Source: a virus
DNA: 22,895 bases
Virus record (IMG/VR): IMGVR_UViG_3300030116_003434
Coordinates: 1-22,895 of that record
Strand: one strand, 5' to 3'
In this document: piece after piece, positions 13,392 through 20,165 of the stretch
Layout: the number at the start of each line of letters is the position of its first letter
How positions within the stretch are numbered: position 1 is the stretch's first letter
Position numbers and translations under genes: made by a program
The notes under the pieces: generated by a model
Database searches by the model: none
Told to the model about the DNA's origin: nothing
The model's input: the letters and a program-made list of their open reading frames with translations, nothing else

Positions 13392-13541
13392 TTAAATTGA
13401 GGCTAGCCTTTCTTCTAAAAAGAGTTTCTTCTTTAAGAGTTTATGAACTCGATCTACCGACCCTCTTGACTTGAGTTTCTCTATAAAGGAATTCAATTCA
13501 ATAATGTCGTTGCGTAGTCTTTCGAGTTGAACAGCTGGCAT
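13392..13541 (-). CDS. 49-residue coiled-coil microprotein
   Basis: The frame has a good ribosome binding site (GGAG, 7 bp before the ATG at 13541) and ends in TAA just upstream of the hairpin that closes this unit. The product, MPAVQLERLRNDIIELNSFI followed by a charged basic helix (DRVHKLLKKKLFLEERLASI), has leucine/isoleucine spacing expected of a coiled coil. A small DNA- or RNA-binding or oligomerising protein is plausible, but nothing specific is recognised. Confidence 0.65.
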   Translation of the reverse strand: MPAVQLERLRNDIIELNSFIEKLKSRGSVDRVHKLLKKKLFLEERLASI

Positions 13542-13566
13542 TTAATGTCTCCGGTTGGTTATGACA

Positions 13567-13986
13567 TCAGTCTTGCAACAGTCCAGGGAATGCCTCCTCT
13601 ACTACCGGTCGGCTGATGCCTTTTGGTTTTTCTTTGTTTATCATATTAATGACGAGCCTTGCGTCGTTAGGGTCAATGCCCTCTATCAAACCGATGAATA
13701 TACTCTCGCGTTTGGCTGCAAGCAATCGATTGCTTTCGCGCAGACCTTTCACGAAGTATACAAAATTCTTATGTTCTTTAAGTAAGTTGGTAGGAGCGTT
13801 GTGAGGCTCACACGGAGTCCATGGTGGTTCTCCACCTGGAAGGTTCCACTCTAACGTGGACTCAAATGTACCACGGAGAATATCTTTGAGAGCCCATGAT
13901 TCGTTATCACGAAGAACTTTTACTTTATCTTCTTTTGATCGGGCTTTGTTTGCTTTCTCAATGACTTCATATACTAACAGTGCCAT
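13567..13986 (-). CDS. Conserved T4-like phage protein, probably DUF6433-like
   Basis: This 139-residue protein begins MALLVYEVIEKANKARSKED and contains KVKVLRDNESWALKDILRGT and WNLPGGEPPWTPCEP. The order (short helix, L-R-x-N-x-S/x-ALK-x-ILRG-T, then N-LP-G-x-PP-TP) matches my memory of a protein family common in cyanophages and related marine T4-like phages (DUF6433). Function is unknown. The C-terminal RPVVEEAFPGLLQ segment is another recurrent feature. The start lies 4 bp after the GIY-YIG-like gene. Family assignment is from memory, so moderate. Confidence 0.62.
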   Translation of the reverse strand: MALLVYEVIEKANKARSKEDKVKVLRDNESWALKDILRGTFESTLEWNLPGGEPPWTPCEPHNAPTNLLKEHKNFVYFVKGLRESNRLLAAKRESIFIGLIEGIDPNDARLVINMINKEKPKGISRPVVEEAFPGLLQD

Positions 13987-13990
13987 AGAT

Positions 13991-14395
13991 CTATTTATCC
14001 TTTATATGTTTTGAATGTATCTTACACCCAATAAACTCATTATAGTATTCATCGGATAGTAGTACATCATATTGAAACTGAAGCTTTGCTTCGTAGTAAC
14101 TCATCTCACCTTTAGTCTTACAGAGCTTTAGTATCTCTCTTTTGTAATTACTTTCCCCTTTGGACTCAACGAGAACTTGAACTTCTTTATTTGATCCATA
14201 ATATCTTGGCCAGTCAGATGGCACTCTAGTTCTCTGCCTTCTAGTTCTTTTGCTATTCTTTGGTAATACCTTAGGCCTCCAAAAGTTCTTTTTACCGATA
14301 TACTTTTTATTCGTATCCAGTTCTGTGATGACGTAGACGAATCCTTGGTAGTCCTCGGGAGTATCTGTAAATTCTTTTCCATCATATAACCACAT
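13991..14395 (-). CDS. GIY-YIG-like nuclease, possibly degenerate
   Basis: This 134-residue protein has GFVYVITELDTNKKYIGKKN (18-37), matching the G-x-Y-x-I...KxYIG core of the GIY-YIG fold, with FVY in place of GIY. A later block SYYEAKLQFQYDVLL near 100-114 provides the glutamate that coordinates the metal, and EYYNEFIGCK the asparagine. The rest is lysine- and arginine-rich, suiting DNA binding. T4-like phages often carry this type as Seg-like endonucleases or small stand-alone nucleases. No intron or inserted gene structure is seen around it. Whether it is active is unclear because the first motif is altered. Confidence 0.65.
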   Translation of the reverse strand: MWLYDGKEFTDTPEDYQGFVYVITELDTNKKYIGKKNFWRPKVLPKNSKRTRRQRTRVPSDWPRYYGSNKEVQVLVESKGESNYKREILKLCKTKGEMSYYEAKLQFQYDVLLSDEYYNEFIGCKIHSKHIKDK

Positions 14396-14406
14396 ACAGT
14401 TATATA

Positions 14407-14559
14407 TTAATCATCTTCGTCCCACTCTAAACCTTCTTCTACTCTGGTAATTACTAGATCTTCTGCACCACATAATGGACAATAAGCCGGTATATCTGTA
14501 CCGCAGATGACTGTCATTTCATCATCACACGCGTGGCATTCCATCCAATACTCGTTCAT
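14407..14559 (-). CDS. 50-residue zinc-ribbon protein
   Basis: A small acidic protein, MNEYWMECHACDDEMTVICG then DIPAYCPLCGAEDL. It has C8-x2-C11 and C27-x2-C30 (CHAC and CPLCG), a rubredoxin/zinc-ribbon arrangement that would bind one zinc or iron. The ATG forms an ATGA overlap with the DUF1289 gene upstream. The tail is very acidic (EEGLEWDEDD). Possible roles are a small adaptor or redox partner; it lies two genes after the ribonucleotide reductase. Confidence 0.75.
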   Translation of the reverse strand: MNEYWMECHACDDEMTVICGTDIPAYCPLCGAEDLVITRVEEGLEWDEDD

Positions 14560-14708
14560 TGGCCGATCCTCTCCAAGATCTCTAGTTTCCTTTCGTCAGT
14601 AGCTCTAAGCCACTCAGCGATCTCTTCTTTTGATCGCTCACAACCAATACAAAAACCATCAACTATTGTACAGACCTGTATGCAAGGAGACGCTACCTCA
14701 GAAGTCAA
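14556..14708 (-). CDS. DUF1289 family protein
   Basis: The protein contains SPCIQVCTIVDGFCIGCERS followed by KEEIAEWLRATDERK, which matches the DUF1289 pattern SPC-x3-C...C-x2-C-x-R...EI-x-W as I know it. The four cysteines (C-x3-C-x6-C-x2-C) probably bind a metal or Fe-S cluster; the biochemical role is unknown. Start: a TTG at 14708 has GGAG 9 bp upstream and gives MTSEVASPCIQ, matching the usual family start. The ATG at 14756 would overlap the reductase gene by 59 bp. It follows the class II reductase directly (11 bp overlap). Confidence 0.7.
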   Translation of the reverse strand: MTSEVASPCIQVCTIVDGFCIGCERSKEEIAEWLRATDERKLEILERIGQ

Positions 14709-16914
14709 TTTCACAAGCTCCACCTGCACAGGCTGCAGCTCCGAGTGTATCAACATCGGTATACTTCTTTGCAGTCAGACCTTCTCTCCAATCAATAGGT
14801 TTCAGGTTAGCTTGTATCTTATTCCACTTATGTAGTAAGTACGCGTCTTTAAGACAGTGTTCGGCTCTCTTGACATCGCCTTTGAGATAGTTATTGGCAA
14901 AGTTATCAAAGCGACGATTCCAATCAGCACGTGCTGAGTTTTCCGAAGACTCAAGTGATATGTCGATACCATAACCTTGAGCGGTAGAACACGCGTCCCA
15001 CAGATTGTTGTATACTTTTAACGCATCAACTACTAGACCAGAAGCAAAGATAGCCGCTTCTTTATATTCTTTTACCATCTGTGATGCAGTGGCTACTGCG
15101 GTGTTTGGTGCCTGGTTGTAGTCTTTGTCACCAGACATTGAGAGAAACGAGATACCCGAGAATGAATGACGGTTCTTAAATACGTAAGACTCAACCTCGT
15201 CCCAATCATCAACAATAATAGTGTTAGAAACATTATGGCGTATTCCTTTGTCAGCACAGAGTTCTTCGTTTGTACCAGCCACGACCCAGTGCTTTTGAGC
15301 TTTGGCAACTAACTCCAGATGTTTGACACCAAGGAGTTCGTCCTTCATCATTGATCCCTTGTGTGGAATAATAGGGAATGAAACAACAACATCAGTACCA
15401 GATGCAGACCATACCGATTCTTCTACCATGTATGGATTTGATTTAATGATCGCCTGAGTTACCTCAGACTCCTTGTTCATCTGGACGTTACGGATGTACT
15501 GCGCCGAATGCTCAGCATGGATACCAGACGCTGTCTGGAGAAGGACTGAAGCATTGCCGCTAGGCTTAACACAAGTAGTCCGAGCGGCAGGATTAATACC
15601 AATAATAGCTGCGACTTCTTTATTAATTTCTTTGACAATCTTCGCTCCCTTCTCTAAGATCTTAGGGTTAAACAAAATATCAGGTTGGTTCATCCAGCCT
15701 GTAATTGATACACCAAGGAGTGCCTCACGGTCGAAGATCTTTTTCGATGTTGGACCTAAGAACTTAAAATCGGTATACCCAGCTTGTACCGTACCAAGAA
15801 TGGCACCAGCACGACATGCTTTATAGAAGTCTTCCTCTGTCTTACACATGCCACCGTTGATTTCAGTCAAGTTACATCCTTGCCAACCTGACTTACCGTC
15901 GATCTGTGGATACATACCGATCTCAACACAAGGATTCGTCGTATGCTCTGGTGACTCAACAAAGACGAATCCTGGTTCACCAAACTGTTTTACTGATTCC
16001 ATCAGTTTAGCGAACTCTTCTTTTTTAGCTTCACCACGAACGATGACAGCTGAGTTATTTGAACGACCACGCTGAGGATTGTCAATAAACCAGTTACCTG
16101 TTTTAGCTGTCATCATAGCTTCGTCATCAGGTGAGAACAAACAGATAGTGGCTGAACGACGAACACCACCCGATAGCACAGCGTCAGCAGCGTGCATGGT
16201 GATGTCATATACATTAATTGGCTGTAGGTCAACAGGTTCTTTTTGATCCATTACGATTGACTGTAACAGATGTTCCACTTTATCAAGTGACTTACGTAGA
16301 CCTTCTGGGCCAGGTGCCTTGAATCCACCAGAGATCTTTGCACCTTTTGGTCGGATCTGTGTCAGATCAAAAAAGACCCTACGGCCTTCAAAGTCTGGAT
16401 GTTTACCACCACCAACAAAGTATGAGGATAAGAGTACGTCGAGTGCTGAAGCCCAGCCTTCGATGGAGTCTTCTACGATGTAACCCTTGGCTTGTTTGGT
16501 TCTATTTTGAATCTGTGGTAGTTTGGCAATGTGGTGTTTCTGAACTGAGAAACCAGCACCGGCACCACATAGTAAAATATAAAATACTTCACCAAAGAAC
16601 TCAGGACGATCTGCATAAGAAGACGTACAGTTATACATACGCATCTGATGTTTCAAAAGTTGCTCACCACCAAACTGCAGTGAACGCTGAGCAGCCAACA
16701 CTCGCTGTTCTTTATACGCTTGACGTGCTTCTTCTAAAAATGGAGCAAGAGCGTTACCCTTGTCTTTATAGTTTTCGGCGTGCATATCGACAACTCTGTC
16801 GACAGCTTCATCCCATGACTCGTATCTTTGGTCATCATCTAAGAAACGAGAGTAGCCTTCATAAAATTTAGTCTGAGACAAAAACTGCCTGGTGTCAACA
16901 TGTCCTGCTGCCAT
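14698..16914 (-). CDS. nrdJ: Class II (adenosylcobalamin-dependent) ribonucleoside-triphosphate reductase, monomeric type
   Basis: This 738-residue enzyme reduces ribonucleotides to deoxyribonucleotides for phage DNA synthesis, using coenzyme B12 in place of a diiron radical subunit. It matches the monomeric Lactobacillus leichmannii reductase type (about 739 residues). Seen: C96 in YNCTSSY and C347 in WQGCNLTEI as the redox pair; the active-site NPCVE at 327-331 (N327, C329 thiyl, E331); PSGNAS near 460; and the C-terminal shuttle pair CAGGAC (C729, C734), re-reduced by thioredoxin. No ATP-cone is present at the N-terminus. AGGAG lies 6 bp before the ATG. It is the first gene behind the promoter at 16952-16980. 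Most T4-like phages carry class I NrdAB, so this is a notable replacement. Confidence 0.92.
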   Translation of the reverse strand: MAAGHVDTRQFLSQTKFYEGYSRFLDDDQRYESWDEAVDRVVDMHAENYKDKGNALAPFLEEARQAYKEQRVLAAQRSLQFGGEQLLKHQMRMYNCTSSYADRPEFFGEVFYILLCGAGAGFSVQKHHIAKLPQIQNRTKQAKGYIVEDSIEGWASALDVLLSSYFVGGGKHPDFEGRRVFFDLTQIRPKGAKISGGFKAPGPEGLRKSLDKVEHLLQSIVMDQKEPVDLQPINVYDITMHAADAVLSGGVRRSATICLFSPDDEAMMTAKTGNWFIDNPQRGRSNNSAVIVRGEAKKEEFAKLMESVKQFGEPGFVFVESPEHTTNPCVEIGMYPQIDGKSGWQGCNLTEINGGMCKTEEDFYKACRAGAILGTVQAGYTDFKFLGPTSKKIFDREALLGVSITGWMNQPDILFNPKILEKGAKIVKEINKEVAAIIGINPAARTTCVKPSGNASVLLQTASGIHAEHSAQYIRNVQMNKESEVTQAIIKSNPYMVEESVWSASGTDVVVSFPIIPHKGSMMKDELLGVKHLELVAKAQKHWVVAGTNEELCADKGIRHNVSNTIIVDDWDEVESYVFKNRHSFSGISFLSMSGDKDYNQAPNTAVATASQMVKEYKEAAIFASGLVVDALKVYNNLWDACSTAQGYGIDISLESSENSARADWNRRFDNFANNYLKGDVKRAEHCLKDAYLLHKWNKIQANLKPIDWREGLTAKKYTDVDTLGAAACAGGACEIDF

Positions 16915-16951
16915 TACTATCTCCTATTGGTGGGATTTTAATTCTTGAACT

Positions 16952-16980
16952 ATTATATATCAAAATGTGGATTTTGTAAA
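16952..16980 (-). promoter_or_regulatory. Sigma-70-like promoter for the ribonucleotide reductase unit
   Basis: TTTACA (16975-16980) and TATAAT (16952-16957) on the minus strand are 17 bp apart, the same design as the other three promoters. Leader length to the ATG is roughly 30 nt. Confidence 0.75.
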
Positions 16981-16990
16981 TAGACAAAAT
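16961..16990. repeat. Two overlapping inverted repeats around the -35 box, possible operator
   Basis: On the plus strand CAAAATGTGGATTTTG (16961-16976) is a palindrome with 6 bp arms, and ATTTTGT (16971-16977) also pairs with ACAAAAT (16984-16990). The arms share bases, so only one fold can form at a time. Together they cover the -35 box and part of the spacer, where a repressor could compete with RNA polymerase. Confidence 0.4.
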
Positions 16991-17004
16991 GATGGAAAAG
17001 TATT

Positions 17005-17205
17005 TTATTTAAAGTGTTTATCTAACATTTCCAACATATCGTCGTATTCTGCCACAAGCTTCATTTCCTGTTCGATTGCTTCTATGATATCTGGGTGTTC
17101 GCCCACACCAACAGGGTTAGTCAAATATACTTCAATGTTGGCCACGTGTTTATCGACGTGACCTTTTGCATGACTTCTAAAAGCCTCGATTAATTTCAGT
17201 CTCAT
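17005..17205 (-). CDS. 66-residue conserved phage protein
   Basis: Begins MRLKLIEAFRSHAKGHVDKH and contains VANIEVYLTNPVGVGEHPDI followed by an acidic helix and LDKHFK. I recall the L-x-NPVGVGEHPD block from cyanophage proteins of unknown function. GGAG lies 6 bp before the ATG at 17205, one base after the preceding stop; a longer frame to 17262 is less likely because it lies in the DUF1353 gene. No metal or membrane motif is present. Confidence 0.65.
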   Translation of the reverse strand: MRLKLIEAFRSHAKGHVDKHVANIEVYLTNPVGVGEHPDIIEAIEQEMKLVAEYDDMLEMLDKHFK

Positions 17206-17206
17206 T

Positions 17207-17791
17207 TCATTCTCCAATTTTTGCGTTGACTTTCCGGTGTCCGTTCCATGCCATGAAGCCACCGATTCTTAACGCCCAGTAAGCAAGATAGTTGAGAAAG
17301 TGGAATCCGTTCTGTTCAATGTTAATGTCTCTGAAGATCTCATCCGCTTTCTTTTGGTCAATGGTTCCCATGGTAGTACCATCGCTCTTATATAATGTAG
17401 CATATTTATACGCGTAGTCATGAACCAATCCACCCATCAGTAGTACACCTGTTGGTGACAACCAAGTATGTAAGAACTTTGGTATGGACGCTCCATCAAA
17501 TTTAAACCCAGCTGGGATCATATATTCTTCACCGTTGATCTCATAGTACCATGAGTCTGCAAGTTCCCAGTGTCTGGTTCCAGTGATCCACATCCATATC
17601 GCACCCCAGAAACCTTTACCTGCCGTTGGGATTCGTATTGGCTTAAGATGTGGCATTTCTTTGTACTTAAACCCAATGATCTCTTCTTCACAATCGACGC
17701 CCATCTTATTGGCGATCCATCCTATGATGATTAGAATACCTACAACTGTAAACTGCCACCATGTGACAAGCTGATCGATAATGAAGTCCAT
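17207..17791 (-). CDS. DUF1353 phage protein with N-terminal membrane helix
   Basis: This 194-residue protein has a membrane anchor near 12-28 (WQFTVVGILIIIGWIAN), a spacer, then the DUF1353 core: YMIPAGFKFDGASIPKFLHT (90-109) and LVHDYAYKY (122-130), both diagnostic. DUF1353 proteins occur in many tailed phages, often near lysis or tail genes; biochemical function is not established, though a link to peptidoglycan or capsid/tail functions has been suggested. The N-terminal helix is an addition and may hold it at the inner membrane. It lies in the same cluster as the spanins and small exported proteins. Confidence 0.72.
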   Translation of the reverse strand: MDFIIDQLVTWWQFTVVGILIIIGWIANKMGVDCEEEIIGFKYKEMPHLKPIRIPTAGKGFWGAIWMWITGTRHWELADSWYYEINGEEYMIPAGFKFDGASIPKFLHTWLSPTGVLLMGGLVHDYAYKYATLYKSDGTTMGTIDQKKADEIFRDINIEQNGFHFLNYLAYWALRIGGFMAWNGHRKVNAKIGE

Positions 17792-17800
17792 TACTGTCTC

Positions 17801-18052
17801 CTATCTTAGTACTGTGTCTACGTCGGTTATGAATCTAACGATTCTATAATCTTCATCGTGTTCTACTTCTAACTCTTTACAAGATAAACGCACTGAACCG
17901 TTATACTCTCTTGACTTACCGCCTCTGAGTCCTCGTTCGATAGTACGCTTTGTAGTTAGACACTCACTTAAACTATCACGAATCGTGTATTCTTTTAACT
18001 GTGTTGGTTCTCCAAAAAACAATAACAAAACAAAAAATGTTCCTGTTGCCAT
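17801..18052 (-). CDS. 83-residue exported or membrane-anchored protein
   Basis: Begins MATGTFFVLLLFFGEPTQLK: a short hydrophobic segment (3-13) and then a charged, beta-rich domain ending VRFITDVDTVLR. The N-terminus has no basic residue, so it is an atypical signal peptide or anchor. Cysteines near 31 and 58 could pair. The ATG at 18052 shares its A with the upstream stop (TAATG), which decides this start over a longer one at 18085. Unknown function. Confidence 0.58.
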   Translation of the reverse strand: MATGTFFVLLLFFGEPTQLKEYTIRDSLSECLTTKRTIERGLRGGKSREYNGSVRLSCKELEVEHDEDYRIVRFITDVDTVLR

Positions 18053-18222
18053 TAGTGCTTCATCTTCTCGCCTTCTTTCATGCAAGATAGATGTCCCTTC
18101 TTAAATTGTGTCTTGGCTATCTCCAGCGCCTGTTCACATTGTTGCGTTGATTCATATTTGCCAAGCTCCATCATCGAATGGTCCGGTTTCATTAACATAA
18201 GTACAATTACTATTGCTTCCAT
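18052..18222 (-). CDS. 56-residue exported-like microprotein
   Basis: The frame starts at an ATG 1 bp after the preceding stop and ends by overlapping the next start (TAATG). The product begins MEAIVIVLMLMKPDHSMMEL: a short hydrophobic N-terminus, then a helical domain with cysteines near 29 and 47 that could form a disulfide, and a lysine-rich end (EGEKMKH). The paired-cysteine mature part resembles small periplasmic proteins. Nothing specific is recognised, but the junctions on both sides favour a real gene. Confidence 0.62.
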   Translation of the reverse strand: MEAIVIVLMLMKPDHSMMELGKYESTQQCEQALEIAKTQFKKGHLSCMKEGEKMKH

Positions 18223-18223
18223 T

Positions 18224-18685
18224 TTAGTGTCCCGAGTGATCCTGATTTGCTGATGGTGGTCTCATATTACTATTCGTGTGTATTAGATCCATAATGTCAT
18301 TACGAATCTTTTCATGCGTTGCTTCTAAGTTTTCAATACGTTTCAACATAAAATCAATCTGCAGTTTCTGCTGCTGATCGAATGGTGCTTCACCAGATTC
18401 AATCTCTGTTGTTAACTTTTCAAGCTCTGCTGCCAAATGTTCGATCATCATAAACTGTTCTGAGTCAGCAGGTAAACTACCCATCTCACCTCGAGGCCAC
18501 TTGATACGAAACTCTGTGTTAAACTCAAGATCTGATTTCATCATAGTTTGAGACGTCTCAAGATTATTTAATCTTTCCACGATACCAAAGTAGGCCCAAG
18601 TTGCTATTGACGCTGCAGCAACTATGCTTATCATGTTGCGCAATGGGAGTGCTACTTCAGTGCCTTCATTTATTTTAGTCGCCAT
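18224..18685 (-). CDS. Membrane-anchored coiled-coil protein
   Basis: This 153-residue protein has one transmembrane segment near 17-35 (MISIVAAASIATWAYFGIV), a coiled-coil start (ERLNNLETSQTMMKSDLEF), then a WPRGEMGSLPADSEQFMMIE linker and a second long helix (about 85-135). I recall near relatives in other marine T4-like phages, with the same WPRGE-GSLPADSEQFM block. It lies immediately downstream of the spanin pair and overlaps the o-spanin candidate by 11 bp, so it may belong to the lysis cassette. Its role is unproven. The C-terminal SANQDHSGH tail is likely disordered. Confidence 0.65.
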   Translation of the reverse strand: MATKINEGTEVALPLRNMISIVAAASIATWAYFGIVERLNNLETSQTMMKSDLEFNTEFRIKWPRGEMGSLPADSEQFMMIEHLAAELEKLTTEIESGEAPFDQQQKLQIDFMLKRIENLEATHEKIRNDIMDLIHTNSNMRPPSANQDHSGH

Positions 18686-19067
18686 CTGGTTCCTCCGTCA
18701 CGGCCTTTTCATAATATACAATGATTTCACCTTGTTGATTTATATATCTTCGAAGGTCAGCGATATTCATTGCAAGGTTTTCATAATCTTTCATGCTTAA
18801 AGCAACAAAAGCCACGTCACCGTAGATATCTTTGAACTCTTTTACAAACTCATCAAAGTTTTCTTCAGTTACAACGAAGACTCTTGTGTCATTCAGTTGG
18901 AGTGGTTTCGGTCGAGCTACCGTTGGTATCTGTACTCTCTCCACTTTGACTACTGTCTTGATCTCCGGCTCGGGAATCAGGCGACTGCAGCCACTGAGGA
19001 AGAGGGACGTCATTAGTATTACCGGTATCGTCCATAAGCCCACGCCATAAATCGGCTGACGCTCCAT
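18675..19067 (-). CDS. Outer-membrane lipoprotein, candidate o-spanin (Rz1-like)
   Basis: The protein of 130 residues begins MERQPIYGVGLWTIPVILMT and has the lipobox LFLSGC with the lipidated cysteine at about 27. The mature part starts SRLIPEPEIKTVVKVERVQI, with scattered prolines, followed by a soluble helical domain. Its first 179 bp lie inside the coiled-coil membrane gene at 18889-19392 in another frame, the arrangement typical of Rz/Rz1 spanins. Spanins fuse inner and outer membranes at the end of infection. The length and the C-terminal domain exceed a typical Rz1, so an unrelated lipoprotein remains possible. Confidence 0.62.
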   Translation of the reverse strand: MERQPIYGVGLWTIPVILMTSLFLSGCSRLIPEPEIKTVVKVERVQIPTVARPKPLQLNDTRVFVVTEENFDEFVKEFKDIYGDVAFVALSMKDYENLAMNIADLRRYINQQGEIIVYYEKAVTEEPDGD

Positions 19068-19392
19068 TCATCTTTCCTTCTAATTGTTTTGAATCTTTAA
19101 GTGCTTCCACCACTAGATTCAACTTACTCAGTTTCAGTCTGAGTTCATCACCATACTGCTCTGCTTTCTGCAGCTGTGATTGTAAATTTTTATTGAGTGC
19201 ACCAAGCTTTGAGATGTCAGCTTTGAGTGTGTTTACACTTTCATTTGCAGTCTGAACGGCAACCTCAAGTTGAGCGTTGTTCTTCTGCAGAGTAGAGATA
19301 GTGTTCTGAGTCGTATCGTAATAATACTTAGCACCGTATGCAGCCGCTCCAACAACACCAATCACAAAGATGGCAGCATATACTTTTAACAT
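18889..19392 (-). CDS. Membrane-anchored coiled-coil protein, candidate i-spanin (Rz-like)
   Basis: This 167-residue protein has an N-terminal membrane anchor (MLKVYAAIFVIGVVGAAAYG) and a long periplasmic coiled coil from about 28 to 108 (TLQKNNAQLEVAVQTANES onward, heptad-like spacing), then a flexible Ser/Thr/Glu-rich tail. This is the topology of inner-membrane spanin subunits. The 3' third overlaps the lipoprotein gene in another frame by 179 bp, which is the strongest evidence. The gene follows the basic protein by a one-base overlap. No endolysin or holin is identified next to it, although the EF-hand membrane protein at 8534 is a holin candidate elsewhere. Confidence 0.65.
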   Translation of the reverse strand: MLKVYAAIFVIGVVGAAAYGAKYYYDTTQNTISTLQKNNAQLEVAVQTANESVNTLKADISKLGALNKNLQSQLQKAEQYGDELRLKLSKLNLVVEALKDSKQLEGKMNGASADLWRGLMDDTGNTNDVPLPQWLQSPDSRAGDQDSSQSGESTDTNGSSTETTPTE

Positions 19393-20165
19393 TAGATCAC
19401 ACCGTTTTGCACCAGATAATCTTTAAATCGTTTCACCAAAGCGTAGTGATCTTTCTTTCTCTTACGACGATCGTGTACGTAAGAAACCATTCCCTTACCT
19501 GTGGGTCCCATTGCTGTATCAGCTGGATTAGGAATTGAACCAACACCGGTGATCGCCATTTCTTGTTGAGCTCGAGCGAGTGCATCGGCCGTAGGTGCAC
19601 CCTTCTCTCCTGGTTTTCTCATACGTTCACCAGAACCACGTTTGATTCTTTCTCTCTTTTTTCGAATGTTATCCCATAATCCACTAGTAAGTACAGATCC
19701 ACGTTTCTTAGCTCGACGTGCCATGGCTCGTGCTCTCGTATCACCGACGTTCTTTTTACTATCGACGTCAGATATCTTTAAGTTCTTGAGTTTCCTATCA
19801 GGAATCAGCCGTTCTTTTTTAGTCATGGCTTTTTGTTTATCATTTGCCTTTTGAAGAGCTTTTGCATCTTCTTTCTGCATTTCTTTTGTTTTCTTTTTCA
19901 TAGCGTTTATATACTTTCTGTAAACAGCAGCTGGGCCTTTCTTTCCCATCACTCTTGCTCTTTGTTCCATCGCAATAGCCGCTTGAATTTTATGCGCGTG
20001 AGACCTACCTGAGTTCTTTATTTTGGCAACAGAAGCTTTAGCGTCATCCACTGTCGCAAACTTCAGGCCATGGATCGTTCCCTTTGGATTCTCATCCGTG
20101 TACAAATCCGAATGTTTTTTCGAATTTGCGGGTTGTCCTTTTTTTCTAGGTATTCGTGCACTCAT
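19392..20165 (-). CDS. Basic, lysine/arginine-rich phage protein
   Basis: This 257-residue protein is very basic. The N-terminal domain reads NPKGTIHGLKFATVDDAKAS (27-46) followed by RSHAHKIQAAIAMEQRARVM and AAVYRKYI, a block I recall from T4-like marine phage proteins. The central part (about 88-185) is mostly KKK/REE-type helix and predicted to bind nucleic acid or be disordered; the C-terminus has VSYVHDRRKRKKDHYALVKR. It sits at the head of the lysis cluster and overlaps the next upstream gene by 4 bp. A DNA-packaging or capsid-internal role is plausible, but I have no direct evidence. Confidence 0.6.
   Translation of the reverse strand: MSARIPRKKGQPANSKKHSDLYTDENPKGTIHGLKFATVDDAKASVAKIKNSGRSHAHKIQAAIAMEQRARVMGKKGPAAVYRKYINAMKKKTKEMQKEDAKALQKANDKQKAMTKKERLIPDRKLKNLKISDVDSKKNVGDTRARAMARRAKKRGSVLTSGLWDNIRKKRERIKRGSGERMRKPGEKGAPTADALARAQQEMAITGVGSIPNPADTAMGPTGKGMVSYVHDRRKRKKDHYALVKRFKDYLVQNGVI

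Larger units (their letters stand above)
16915..17004. other. Intergenic region carrying the reductase promoter
   Basis: This 90 bp gap holds the promoter at 16952-16980, overlapping inverted repeats at the -35 box (16961-16990) and the AGGAG ribosome binding site. No riboswitch-sized leader is present: only about 35 nt lie between the -10 box and the ATG. No U-tailed terminator is seen after the upstream gene. Confidence 0.6.

Noticed and set aside
13992-13999. GATAAATA on the minus strand, like a cyanophage late promoter
   Set aside because: It is made by the last codons and stop of the GIY-YIG-like gene and lies only 6 bp from the next ATG, leaving no room for a leader.
15093-15308. Minus-strand frame inside the reductase gene
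   Set aside because: It lies wholly within a confidently identified enzyme in another frame with no ribosome binding site.
16915-16951. Possible adenosylcobalamin riboswitch ahead of the reductase
   Set aside because: The leader is about 30 nt, far too short for a B12 aptamer, and no B12-box-like sequence is seen.
17403-17410. TATAAATA on the minus strand inside the DUF1353 gene
   Set aside because: It is coding sequence, about 200 bp from the next start, with no other supporting signal.
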